This document shows positions 1 to 5,599 of a stretch of 5,768 bases of DNA, one piece after another. Origin of the DNA: an uncultured Oscillospiraceae bacterium (GTDB lineage: Bacteria; Bacillota; Clostridia; Oscillospirales; Acutalibacteraceae); assembly GCA_902461995.1 (NCBI GenBank), contig CABQAA010000150.1:1-5768 (forward strand). Reading direction: 5' to 3'. Within the stretch, counting starts at the first letter, position 1, and every line of letters begins with the position of its first letter. The position numbers and the translations under genes were made by a program. Below the pieces are notes generated by a model. The model was not told the origin of the DNA. It did not search any database and worked only from the letters and a program-made list of their open reading frames with translations.

Positions 1-1
1 A

Positions 2-1000
2 TTCGCTTGGTATGAGAACACACAGACCAGCCTTGATGACAGCCGCTACATCGCCTTAAACGAAAAGGAGTACGACATTCCCCCTGTCGATACATTGCGT
101 ATCGAGATCAAGGACGGGGATCTGGGCCGGGAGCGGGGGCCGGGGACCCATCCCTATACCATTTCCGGCAATCCCCTGCTCTACCAGCTCAGTGCGATCG
201 AAGACAACAGCTGGGAGCCGTACGCCGACGCCATCCTTGACCGTATCGCGGGCCTTTCTTATAAGCCTTACTCTCTATCCGTTCAGGGGAATCCCCTGTA
301 TCAGCCGGGCGATATCGTGAGCCTGTACCCTTCCGGAGCGGAAACGCCCGTATCCATCCCTATTATGACCAGTACCCTGGCTTACAATGGCGGACTGTCC
401 GGAGAATGGTCCGCGGTCGGCAGCAATCCCAATTCGAACAAAGCCGTCGGAACCGTGACTGAAAGCATCAAGGATTTGAACAAGCGGGCCAATGTGTTGG
501 AAGCGGATCTGGACAGCATCGTCACGACCATTCAAAATACGCAATACAGCATGGACGGACGGTTTAAAGATTTGGAATCCTCGATTTCCCAGACATCGGA
601 ATCGGTTGAAACCGTCGTCCGCAAGCAGGAAATTGTCGAAGGAACGATGACGGAGCTGAGTACGCAGCTGCAGCAGACGGCGAATGGCTGGACACTCGAT
701 TTTGAAAAGTTGAATACCACTGTGGAGAACGACTCGCAGAAATTGCTTGAATTAACCAGCCGTATCAAGTTTGAAGACGGCAAGATCATTTTGTCCACCG
801 GGGACGATAGCATCCAGGCGATTTTATCCAATAACCGACTCAGTTTTACACACGGCACCAATGAGGTTGCTTACATCAGCGACAACCATCTGTATATAGA
901 AGATGCCCGGATACTGAGAAGCCTCGTCATCGGGAAATTCATGTTCCAACCACGCGACAATGACAACCTCTCCTTCAAATTAGCTAAGGGGGCGACATAA
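2..1000 (+). CDS. Phage tail hub / tail-associated protein, 3' part (partial at left edge)
   Basis: The reading frame is open to the left edge, so this is the last 332 residues of a longer protein. The TTG at 95 lies inside the frame and is not a credible start. The first ~145 residues are a compact mixed domain that includes 'NPLLY' and 'QPGDIVSLYP', a pattern familiar from the hub/Tal-like proteins of siphoviruses of Firmicutes. A polar segment of about 110 residues (roughly 150-260) follows. It is rich in Glu, Gln, Ser, Thr, Asp and Leu with heptad-like spacing, and reads as a trimeric coiled coil. The C-terminus ends 'IGKFMFQPRDNDNLSFK', a closing motif I associate with clostridial prophage tail proteins. 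The gene sits directly before the DUF859-like tail gene with no gap. The role, a structural part of the tail tip joining the tube to fibres, is inferred from family resemblance and gene order. The N-terminal domains are outside the window. Confidence 0.8.
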   Translation, partial: FAWYENTQTSLDDSRYIALNEKEYDIPPVDTLRIEIKDGDLGRERGPGTHPYTISGNPLLYQLSAIEDNSWEPYADAILDRIAGLSYKPYSLSVQGNPLYQPGDIVSLYPSGAETPVSIPIMTSTLAYNGGLSGEWSAVGSNPNSNKAVGTVTESIKDLNKRANVLEADLDSIVTTIQNTQYSMDGRFKDLESSISQTSESVETVVRKQEIVEGTMTELSTQLQQTANGWTLDFEKLNTTVENDSQKLLELTSRIKFEDGKIILSTGDDSIQAILSNNRLSFTHGTNEVAYISDNHLYIEDARILRSLVIGKFMFQPRDNDNLSFKLAKGAT

Positions 1001-3034
1001 ATGAGCCAAAGCGGATCCTTTGCGGGTGGGATCAACGGGAACCATTACCGTTTACGGGTGGACTGGGAAGCCGAACAGGACATTGCTGGCAACTATTCCA
1101 CCGTAACCTGCCGCATGTATCTCGAACAGGACCGGTATTACAGCCTGAACATAGGGACCCGGTCCAACAGCACCACCATCGACGGGGTGGCCTTGGGCTA
1201 CACGTCTTCCGCCATTAACAACGACGGCGGGACCACAGTTTCTCTCGGCACAGTCTCCCGAACCGTGCCCCATGAACCCGACGGGAGCAAGACGATTTCC
1301 CTCTCTTCATCGTTTTATATCAACGCCACCATCAAGGGCGTCAAATACAACTATATCAACGCCGACGGCGGCTCGATCACATTGAATACCATCCCCCGGA
1401 AAAGCACGGTGTCCTGTCCGGGGGAGGTGAATGTGGATGCGTCCCTGCCTATTACCATCGGCGCCCACGCGTCCTCGTTCCGGCATACCCTGATCTATCA
1501 GCTGGCGGGGGGAAGCGTGCAGACCATCGACACCGGAATCGGCGGGGGCGTCTATTCCTGGAGTACGGCGGGCATGGCATCGAAGATCACCGATTCGGAT
1601 CGAAAAACCTGTGTCATCACCTGCATCACCTACAGCGGTTCCACGGAGATCGGCCGAGACACGGCCACCTGTCAGGTGATGGTGCCGGATACCGACCCAT
1701 ACCGGCCGGCGATCAGCAACATCGGGACCAGCGATGCAACCCATTACAGCACCACCTACGGCGGCTATGTGCAGACCAAATCCCGACTCCGAGTCGTGCT
1801 CAGCGCTTCCGGGAAGGAGGGGAGCCCGATCCGTTCCGGAACGGTGACGATCGGGAATACGACCCTGAACGGCCTGGATGTGACCACGGATCCGCTGACC
1901 GGCAGTGGGAACGTGGCGGTCAAGGCGGTCGTGACGGACGGCCGCGGGCATGCGTCGGCGGAAAAGAGCCGGACGATCGCGGTTCTGCCCTACAGTGCGC
2001 CGACGGTAAGCCGGCTGTCGGTGGAACGCTGCACCGAGGCGGGCACGGCCGACGAAGAGGGCGAGTACGCGATGATCCGGTTCGAGTATAGGGTGTCGGA
2101 TTTGAACGGCCGGAACCACGGGTATATCACGATTCAAAAGAGTACGGAAGGGGCGGAGGAATGGAGCAATGTGGTCGAGAATACCCAGCTATCTGGGTAC
2201 GAAGGCCGCTACGAGCTGAAGACTCCGATGACCTTTGATTCGAACAGCGCCTTTGATATCCGCGTATCCGTTCACGACGATGTCACGACAAGCGATCTGA
2301 CTCTGGCGGCTCTGCTGCCCACCGCCAAGACGGTGTTCGATATCCTGGCGGACGGGACGGGGATCGCCTTCGGAAAAGTGGCCAGTAAACCAAATACGCT
2401 GGAGTCCGCATGGGATGCAGATGTCGCCGGCCTGTCGATAAATGCCATTAAGAGCAACATGATACCGGATTTGGATGCAACATACGATATAGGCAACAAC
2501 AGCGCGAGGTATTTGAACGTACATGCGATACAGGCGTATCTCAATAGCCTGGAAATGTGCGGGAATATCACTTCGGACACTCATGCAACCCGCGACATCG
2601 GGACATCTGCAAAACCGTTTCGCTATGTGTATGGTAACATAGGAAATTTCAGCAGCGTGTACGCGAATGGACGAAATCTTTGCACAAATAAAGTCTTGTG
2701 GTCTGGATCATATTACATGAACGGCAGTCAGACCGCCACGCTCAGCGAGGCTGTATCGGCACAGCCTCACGGGATTGTACTGGTGTTTAACGCTTATTAT
2801 GGTTTCGTTACTGAAAACGCCTACAACTTTTTTTTCATACCAAAATATTTTGTCACGACTAGTAGAGGATACAGCTTTTTTATAAATGAAGATGTCGCTT
2901 GGATGGCCGCAAAATATTTGTATATATCAGATACTAAAATAACCGGACATTCGGTAAATGCAACTAATTCCACTTCTTGCGGAATAACGTTTACAAATAC
3001 CAATGCGGTGCTGCGCTACGTTATTGGAGTTTAG
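1001..3034 (+). CDS. DUF859-like distal tail / receptor-binding protein
   Basis: A 677-residue phage structural protein starting at the ATG that directly follows the upstream TAA, with AAGGGGG at 986-992 as ribosome binding site (8-nt spacing). Residues 1-135 are Gly/Ser/Thr-rich beta structure ending in 'LNTIPRKS', as in the siphovirus DUF859 family. Residues ~136-440 look like tandem beta-sandwich domains. 'TVFDILADGTGIAFGK' (444-459) is the G-x-G-x-A-x-G-K type motif seen near the end of these proteins. Two 'ATxDIG' repeats follow (490-561). The C-terminal ~110 residues ('IPKYFV', 'KYLYISD', 'VLRYVIGV') match a tip domain found swapped among Firmicutes phage tail fibres. The likely role is adsorption, with the C-terminal tip contacting the cell surface; this is inferred. 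The gene body is GC-rich (40 of 60 bases G or C at 1861-1920), while its end is AT-rich, which suggests a mosaic gene. Confidence 0.82.
   Translation: MSQSGSFAGGINGNHYRLRVDWEAEQDIAGNYSTVTCRMYLEQDRYYSLNIGTRSNSTTIDGVALGYTSSAINNDGGTTVSLGTVSRTVPHEPDGSKTISLSSSFYINATIKGVKYNYINADGGSITLNTIPRKSTVSCPGEVNVDASLPITIGAHASSFRHTLIYQLAGGSVQTIDTGIGGGVYSWSTAGMASKITDSDRKTCVITCITYSGSTEIGRDTATCQVMVPDTDPYRPAISNIGTSDATHYSTTYGGYVQTKSRLRVVLSASGKEGSPIRSGTVTIGNTTLNGLDVTTDPLTGSGNVAVKAVVTDGRGHASAEKSRTIAVLPYSAPTVSRLSVERCTEAGTADEEGEYAMIRFEYRVSDLNGRNHGYITIQKSTEGAEEWSNVVENTQLSGYEGRYELKTPMTFDSNSAFDIRVSVHDDVTTSDLTLAALLPTAKTVFDILADGTGIAFGKVASKPNTLESAWDADVAGLSINAIKSNMIPDLDATYDIGNNSARYLNVHAIQAYLNSLEMCGNITSDTHATRDIGTSAKPFRYVYGNIGNFSSVYANGRNLCTNKVLWSGSYYMNGSQTATLSEAVSAQPHGIVLVFNAYYGFVTENAYNFFFIPKYFVTTSRGYSFFINEDVAWMAAKYLYISDTKITGHSVNATNSTSCGITFTNTNAVLRYVIGV
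2468..2683 (+). repeat. Two diverged 36-residue 'DIG' repeats within the tail protein
   Basis: Residues 490-525 and 526-561 of the DUF859-like protein align around 'DATYDIG' and 'HATRDIG', which lie exactly 36 residues (108 nt) apart. Each is followed by an aromatic and a Tyr/Val-rich strand ('ARYLNVHA' and 'FRYVYGNI'). DNA identity is low, so this is an old structural repeat rather than a recent duplication. Similar Asp-Ile/Leu-Gly repeats are common in phage fibres just before the receptor-binding tip. Confidence 0.55.
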
Positions 3035-3180
3035 GAGGATAATATGGCTTTAGGAAAGATTATTAAAGCTCAAAATGGGGTTAATCTTAGTTATCATAGA
3101 ATAGCTATGGTGAAAATTGATGTGAATCAGCAAATTACGCTATTGGTAGAATCGTATATCGATGAGGATGGAAGAAACTT
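2821..3180 (+). other. Low-GC island over the receptor-binding tip and the next gene
   Basis: By direct count, 124 of 360 bases (34%) are G or C here, and 2821-2940 is 30%. The body of the same tail gene is about 67% at 1861-1920, and 3181-3240 is back at 53%. The island covers the last ~70 codons of the tail protein and the first ~45 codons of the next gene. Codons change accordingly (many TTT, AAA, ATA, TAT). This fits replacement of the tip by recombination with a more AT-rich phage. That origin is an inference; the composition shift is seen directly. Confidence 0.7.
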
Positions 3181-3358
3181 CGAAAAGCACTACGCTGCCG
3201 GAGAAATAGAAGGGAAGCCTGCTTTCCCGTATACTCAGGGGAACTACATATCGCTTGATTACGATACAAACCCGGAAATCTTTAACGGCAACATTGTTCA
3301 AAACGTGTACGATTGGCTGAAGGCACAGCCTGATTTTGTTGGGGCGGAAGACGTATAA
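3044..3358 (+). CDS. Small phage protein after the tail tip gene, function unknown
   Basis: A 104-residue protein starting at ATG 3044. A perfect AGGAGG (3033-3038) overlaps the stop codon of the tail gene, so the two are translationally adjacent. It has no signal peptide or membrane segment. The N-terminus 'MALGKIIKAQNGVNLSYHRI' resembles a family of small proteins encoded straight after the tail fibre gene in prophages of clostridia, which I know only as hypothetical. The middle is mixed polar beta-like sequence and the C-terminus is acidic. The first half is AT-rich like the end of the tail gene, and the second half returns to operon-like composition. By position it could be a small tail or fibre-associated protein or a fibre chaperone. 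No motif decides this. Confidence 0.72.
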   Translation: MALGKIIKAQNGVNLSYHRIAMVKIDVNQQITLLVESYIDEDGRNFEKHYAAGEIEGKPAFPYTQGNYISLDYDTNPEIFNGNIVQNVYDWLKAQPDFVGAEDV

Positions 3359-3371
3359 AGGAGGGATCCGC

Positions 3372-4127
3372 ATGAGCCGTGTATTGGAAAACTGCAACGA
3401 TCTGATCACACAGCACTATTCGTCCAAGCACAAGGGCCTGGACATCGTGGGGGAGGGCCACAAGACCGACTACGTGACGGCCCACACCGGCGGCGAGGTC
3501 ATCTTGCTGGCGTCCGGCCATAAAAACAACCCCGGAGCGTCCGGGAATGCGAGCTACGGCAATTTCGTGAAACTCAAGCATCCGAACGGGTATTGCACCC
3601 TATACGCCCACCTGAAAAACGTGTGCGTCTCCAAAGGCCAGACGGTGAAGGCCGGGGAGCGTCTGGGATATATGGGCAACACCGGCAACAGCTACGGGGC
3701 GCATCTGCACTTCGAGGTCCGTACGCCCGGAAACGAACGGATCGATCCGGAACCCTACCTGGCGGCGGAGCTGCCGGGAATACAAGAAGGAGAGGATAAT
3801 ATGTGGTGGTTTATCAGGATGGGTGATTTCGGCAGCAAAGAGGCGGCGGAGGAAGCTCTGGCGGGGCTTAAGGCGCTGGCCGAGTGTTGTACGGTGTCAA
3901 GCGACGAAGATACCGACAAGCACCGCACCACGAGCAATCTGTACTATCACACCACCTACCCGGCCACGGAAGGGGACGAATCCACCCGAGCGGGTAAATG
4001 GCCGAAGGGAACCATTGTGGACGTCGTGGATGGATGGGAAAGCGCCGGAAACGGCTACACCTGGGTTAAGGTCCTGTACAACGGCGGCACCTATTACGCG
4101 GCCAAGGAGTATCTGGAAAGGGTGTAA
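3372..4127 (+). CDS. Phage endolysin: M23 peptidase with C-terminal wall-binding region
   Basis: A 251-residue cell-wall hydrolase. ATG 3372 was chosen because AAAGGAGGG (3357-3365) lies 6 nt upstream; the upstream TTG at 3336 lies inside the previous gene and has no such site. The M23 (LytM/lysostaphin-type) zinc endopeptidase domain spans about residues 15-130. Expected metal ligands are present: His20 and Asp24 in 'HKGLD', and His113 in 'HLHFE'. The usual catalytic histidines are His80 ('YAHL') and His111. Residues ~144-173 ('WWFIRMGDFGSKEAAEEAL') are SPOR-like. Residues ~186-251, with 'KGTIVDVVDGW', 'YTWVKV' and 'YYAAKEYL', look like an SH3-type wall-binding domain. Family knowledge says such enzymes cut peptide cross-links of peptidoglycan. 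There is no signal peptide, which fits holin-dependent release. The gene sits directly before the small membrane protein and holin. A strong internal start lies at the domain boundary. Confidence 0.9.
   Translation: MSRVLENCNDLITQHYSSKHKGLDIVGEGHKTDYVTAHTGGEVILLASGHKNNPGASGNASYGNFVKLKHPNGYCTLYAHLKNVCVSKGQTVKAGERLGYMGNTGNSYGAHLHFEVRTPGNERIDPEPYLAAELPGIQEGEDNMWWFIRMGDFGSKEAAEEALAGLKALAECCTVSSDEDTDKHRTTSNLYYHTTYPATEGDESTRAGKWPKGTIVDVVDGWESAGNGYTWVKVLYNGGTYYAAKEYLERV
3787..3803 (+). promoter_or_regulatory. In-frame internal ribosome binding site and ATG inside the endolysin gene
   Basis: AAGGAG at 3787-3792, then 8 nt, then ATG at 3801, in frame with the endolysin as Met144. The ATG falls at the junction between the M23 peptidase domain and the C-terminal wall-binding region. 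Translation from it would give a 108-residue protein (3801-4127) holding only the C-terminal part. The site is as strong as the gene-start sites of this operon. Some clostridial endolysins are known to make a separate binding-domain product from an internal start. That it is used here is an inference. It may also be a relic of a fusion of two genes. Confidence 0.6.
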
Positions 4128-4131
4128 TCCT

Positions 4132-4380
4132 ATGGAATGGCAAGTGGTGGGGGTACTGATTGCCCTTCTCGGCCTGCTGACGGCGGTGGTGACGCCGGTC
4201 GTCCGGCTGAACAGCTCGATTACCAAGCTCAATACGACGATGGAACATATCACCAAAGAGGTGGACGGCCTCAAGACCGACAACCATGATTCCCACAAGC
4301 GCCTGTGGGACAAAAACGAGGAACAGGACAAGGCGCTGAACGATCACGAAACGAGAATCACGACATTGGAAAGGAAATGA
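4132..4380 (+). CDS. Small membrane-anchored coiled-coil protein of the lysis cassette
   Basis: An 82-residue protein starting at ATG 4132, 4 nt after the endolysin stop. GGAAAGGG (4115-4122), inside the end of the endolysin gene, acts as ribosome binding site (9-nt spacing). Residues 5-24 ('VVGVLIALLGLLTAVVTPVV') form one membrane segment. The rest is highly charged with heptad spacing ('ITKLNTTMEHITKEVDGLK' to 'HETRITTLERK'), so it should be a coiled coil reaching away from the membrane. Small proteins of this build are common between endolysin and holin genes in clostridial prophages. The layout differs from XhlA-type haemolysin proteins, whose membrane segment is C-terminal after the coiled coil. 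The role is unproven. Position suggests a holin partner or lysis regulator. It could be mistaken for a spanin, but a single-membrane host makes that unlikely. Confidence 0.78.
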   Translation: MEWQVVGVLIALLGLLTAVVTPVVRLNSSITKLNTTMEHITKEVDGLKTDNHDSHKRLWDKNEEQDKALNDHETRITTLERK

Positions 4381-4384
4381 GAAT

Positions 4385-4690
4385 ATGACTGGAATTCTGT
4401 TGATCCTGGCCCTGGCCGTAACCGTGGAGGCTATGGTGGAGTACGTCAAATCTATCATCAAGCTGATTACGGAGCGGGACGCCAAAACCCTCATCACCCA
4501 GCTTTCGGCGCTGGCGGTGTCGATCCTGCTGTGCTTCGCGGCCGGTGCGGACCTGTATGCGGCTCTGGGGATGACGTTCTCGGTCCCGGGGATCGGGATT
4601 GTGCTGACCGGGATTTTCGCGAGCCGGGGCGCCAATTATGTCAGCGATCTGGTCCGCAAGCTGCAGAGCATCGGAGAGGCGAAAGGGTAA
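4385..4690 (+). CDS. Putative phage holin
   Basis: A 101-residue protein at ATG 4385, 4 nt after the preceding stop, with GGAAAGGA (4368-4375) upstream. It has three apolar stretches: residues ~3-16 ('GILLILALAVTVEA'), ~38-54 ('TQLSALAVSILLCFAAG') and ~58-79, the last interrupted by Pro ('SVPGIGIVLTGIFA'). The N-terminal stretch is followed by a charged segment ('KLITERDAKT') and the C-terminus ends in a polar basic tail. Size, membrane pattern and position right after the endolysin fit a holin, which would make holes in the cytoplasmic membrane and release the signal-less endolysin. I recognise the pattern 'GADLYAALGM...SRGANYVSDL' from hypothetical holin-like proteins in clostridial prophages. 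No experimental function can be read from sequence. It is the last gene of the operon. Confidence 0.75.
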   Translation: MTGILLILALAVTVEAMVEYVKSIIKLITERDAKTLITQLSALAVSILLCFAAGADLYAALGMTFSVPGIGIVLTGIFASRGANYVSDLVRKLQSIGEAKG

Positions 4691-4696
4691 AAAGAG

Positions 4697-4731
4697 AGCC
4701 GGGCGGGGATGACTCCTCGTCCGGCTTTTTT
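4697..4731 (+). terminator. Intrinsic terminator of the phage late operon
   Basis: The hairpin AGCCGGGCGGGG (4697-4708), loop ATGACT, CCTCGTCCGGCT (4715-4726) gives a 12-bp stem followed by six T (4726-4731). It starts 7 nt after the holin stop. Two pairs are G-U in the plus-strand RNA and would be A-C mismatches in the minus-strand RNA, so the stem is built for plus-strand transcripts. Confidence 0.9.
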
Positions 4732-4796
4732 AAGTTTTAAAATGCTTGCAAAATCAATGGTTTACAGGCAGTTCGCAAGCCGTGTTTATGAAAAAA
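4732..4796. other. Candidate prophage right end (attR region), unproven
   Basis: This AT-rich stretch without a gene lies between the late-operon terminator and the terminator hairpin of the opposing surface-protein genes. In prophages with the usual order (integrase at one end, lysis genes at the other) the att site lies just here. A 6-bp inverted repeat, GCTTGC (4744-4749) and GCAAGC (4775-4780), brackets a 25-nt spacer, which could be an integrase arm or core site or chance. No tRNA 3' end is visible, and the other att copy is outside the window. Confidence 0.3.
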
Positions 4797-4818
4797 GCCG
4801 CCTTTCTGGCGGCCTTTT
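4791..4818 (-). terminator. Terminator of the minus-strand cohesin gene, possibly bidirectional
   Basis: GCCGCC (4797-4802), loop TTTCT, GGCGGC (4808-4813) makes a 6-bp all-GC stem. Reading the minus strand, the stem is followed by six T (complement of AAAAAA at 4791-4796), 7 nt after the cohesin stop codon. Reading the plus strand it is followed by CTTTT, so it may also stop leftover phage transcription. It faces the phage terminator. Confidence 0.8.
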
Positions 4819-4824
4819 GAGAGG

Positions 4825-5502
4825 TCAGTTGAGTTTTTTTCTTTTGACGAAAAGTATCAATCCTCCAAGCACTACGCAGCCAGATACAAGCAATACGGCG
4901 ATGCCAATAGACAAGTGACCACTATCCCCGGTTGCGGGAATATCATCTTTTCCGATATGGGAGCCATTCCCTGAGGATTCTGCACTTGTATCCGTCCCGG
5001 AAGGCTTGCTGGCCGTGTCTGACCCCGTGGTCTCCGACCCATCCCGCGTTATGCTTACCTTTAGAGAGGGAGTGAGGTCTTCCGTGGCAACAGAAAGACC
5101 CTCTTTGGTAAGCACCTTAACTTTCTCAAACAGAATATCTCCGCTTTCAAAAGATTGTGAACAGGAGAACTGCAGAGTGATTTTCATTGTACCCGATAAG
5201 TTATTGTCAGATTCAAAAAAGCTGGTCCAGTATAAACCATTCGAGAAAACCGGACCGGCCGACATACTGCCGGATGAACCGGAAGAGGCTGTCACAGTCA
5301 TGCCTTCGGGACAGGCAATAGCGATTTCCACACCGGCATATGTATTCTCGGGCTGAACTTCGATTACAGCTTCAAATGCGGACTGCGTTTGTGTAAGTGC
5401 AATCCGGTCCTTCGATACACGAACAGCCGAATCCTTGGCAAAGGCAGTTAACGCGCCAAGGGATAATAAACAGCAGGCGAACATACAAGCAAATTTTTTC
5501 AA
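4825..5502 (-). CDS. Secreted sortase-anchored protein with one cohesin-like domain
   Basis: A 225-residue surface protein. TTG at 5502 is preferred as start: GGAAGG (5512-5517) lies 9 nt upstream, and it gives a textbook signal peptide 'MKKFACMFACCLLSLGALTA' with predicted cleavage after Ala22. ATG 5511 adds three residues but touches the binding site. Residues ~25-150 form a beta-sandwich like cohesins: 'YAGVEIAIACPEGMTVTA', a Gly/Ser turn, 'LYWTSFFESDNNLSGTMKI', 'GDILFEKVKVLT'. A Ser/Thr/Gly linker (~153-183) follows. A sorting signal closes the protein: 'IPATG' at 188-192, a hydrophobic segment ~197-219, and 'KRKK'. Cohesins bind dockerins of partner proteins, and one lies directly upstream. 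The build recalls ScaE-type single-cohesin anchors of Ruminococcus; this parallel is an inference. The domain is diverged and could instead be a related carbohydrate-binding beta-sandwich. Confidence 0.78.
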   Translation of the reverse strand: MKKFACMFACCLLSLGALTAFAKDSAVRVSKDRIALTQTQSAFEAVIEVQPENTYAGVEIAIACPEGMTVTASSGSSGSMSAGPVFSNGLYWTSFFESDNNLSGTMKITLQFSCSQSFESGDILFEKVKVLTKEGLSVATEDLTPSLKVSITRDGSETTGSDTASKPSGTDTSAESSGNGSHIGKDDIPATGDSGHLSIGIAVLLVSGCVVLGGLILFVKRKKLN

Positions 5503-5517
5503 GCAGACCATCCTTCC
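5503..5517 (-). promoter_or_regulatory. Ribosome binding site that decides the cohesin gene start
   Basis: On the minus strand GGAAGG (5517 to 5512) runs straight into ATG (5511-5509), with zero spacing to that ATG and 9 nt to the in-frame TTG at 5502. Only the TTG has workable spacing, and 'LKKFACMF' directly after it has the usual form of a signal-peptide start. No clear promoter is visible upstream, so the gene probably shares the dockerin gene's transcript. Confidence 0.65.
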
Positions 5518-5535
5518 ACAACAAAATGGTATACA

Positions 5536-5574
5536 GGAATTGGGAATCGCCATATTCAGGCAATCCCCAATTCC
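5536..5574 (-). promoter_or_regulatory. 16-bp intercistronic hairpin between dockerin and cohesin genes
   Basis: On the minus strand GGAATTGGGGATTGCC (complement of 5559-5574), loop TGAATAT, GGCGATTCCCAATTCC (complement of 5536-5551) pairs over 16 bp. Two pairs are G-U in the minus-strand RNA and would be A-C mismatches in the plus-strand RNA. The sequence after the stem (TGTATACCATTTTG) lacks an adjacent U run, so it is not a canonical terminator. It may lower read-through, protect the upstream mRNA or fix the relative level of the two proteins. The stem ends about 20 nt before the ribosome binding site of the cohesin gene. Confidence 0.7.
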
Positions 5575-5599
5575 CGAACATACTGTTAACGCACGGATT

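Noticed and set aside
1307..2137. Long open frame on the minus strand opposite the tail gene (276 codons)
   Set aside because: The translation is Arg/His/Pro/Gly-rich, as expected for the complement of a GC-rich gene. It has no recognisable domain, and the plus-strand gene here has clear family features.
2828..2835. Run of eight T inside the tail gene as a programmed slippage site
   Set aside because: The run encodes Phe codons in an AT-rich stretch, with no useful alternative frame or structure downstream; the normal frame stays open to the end of a recognisable domain.
3823..4131. Upstream extension of the small coiled-coil gene through the end of the endolysin gene
   Set aside because: The extension would overlap the endolysin C-terminus in another frame with Arg/Thr/Pro-rich sequence. 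The ATG at 4132 directly precedes the membrane segment and has a ribosome binding site.
4066..4635. Minus-strand open frame over the lysis genes (189 codons)
   Set aside because: It lies antisense to three well-supported lysis genes, and its protein has low-complexity composition without motifs.
4709..4918. Small plus-strand frame between the holin and the cohesin gene (69 codons)
   Set aside because: It starts inside the loop of the terminator and runs through both terminators into the cohesin 3' end; its protein shows no motif.
5006..5356. Plus-strand open frame of 116 codons opposite the cohesin gene
   Set aside because: It is antisense to a gene with signal peptide, domain and sorting signal, and has no ribosome binding site or recognisable protein.
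5470..5502. Lipoprotein signal for the cohesin protein, because of several Cys in the signal peptide
   Set aside because: 'MFAC' does not fit the lipobox and lies too close to the N-terminus. The C-terminal sorting signal already explains anchoring.
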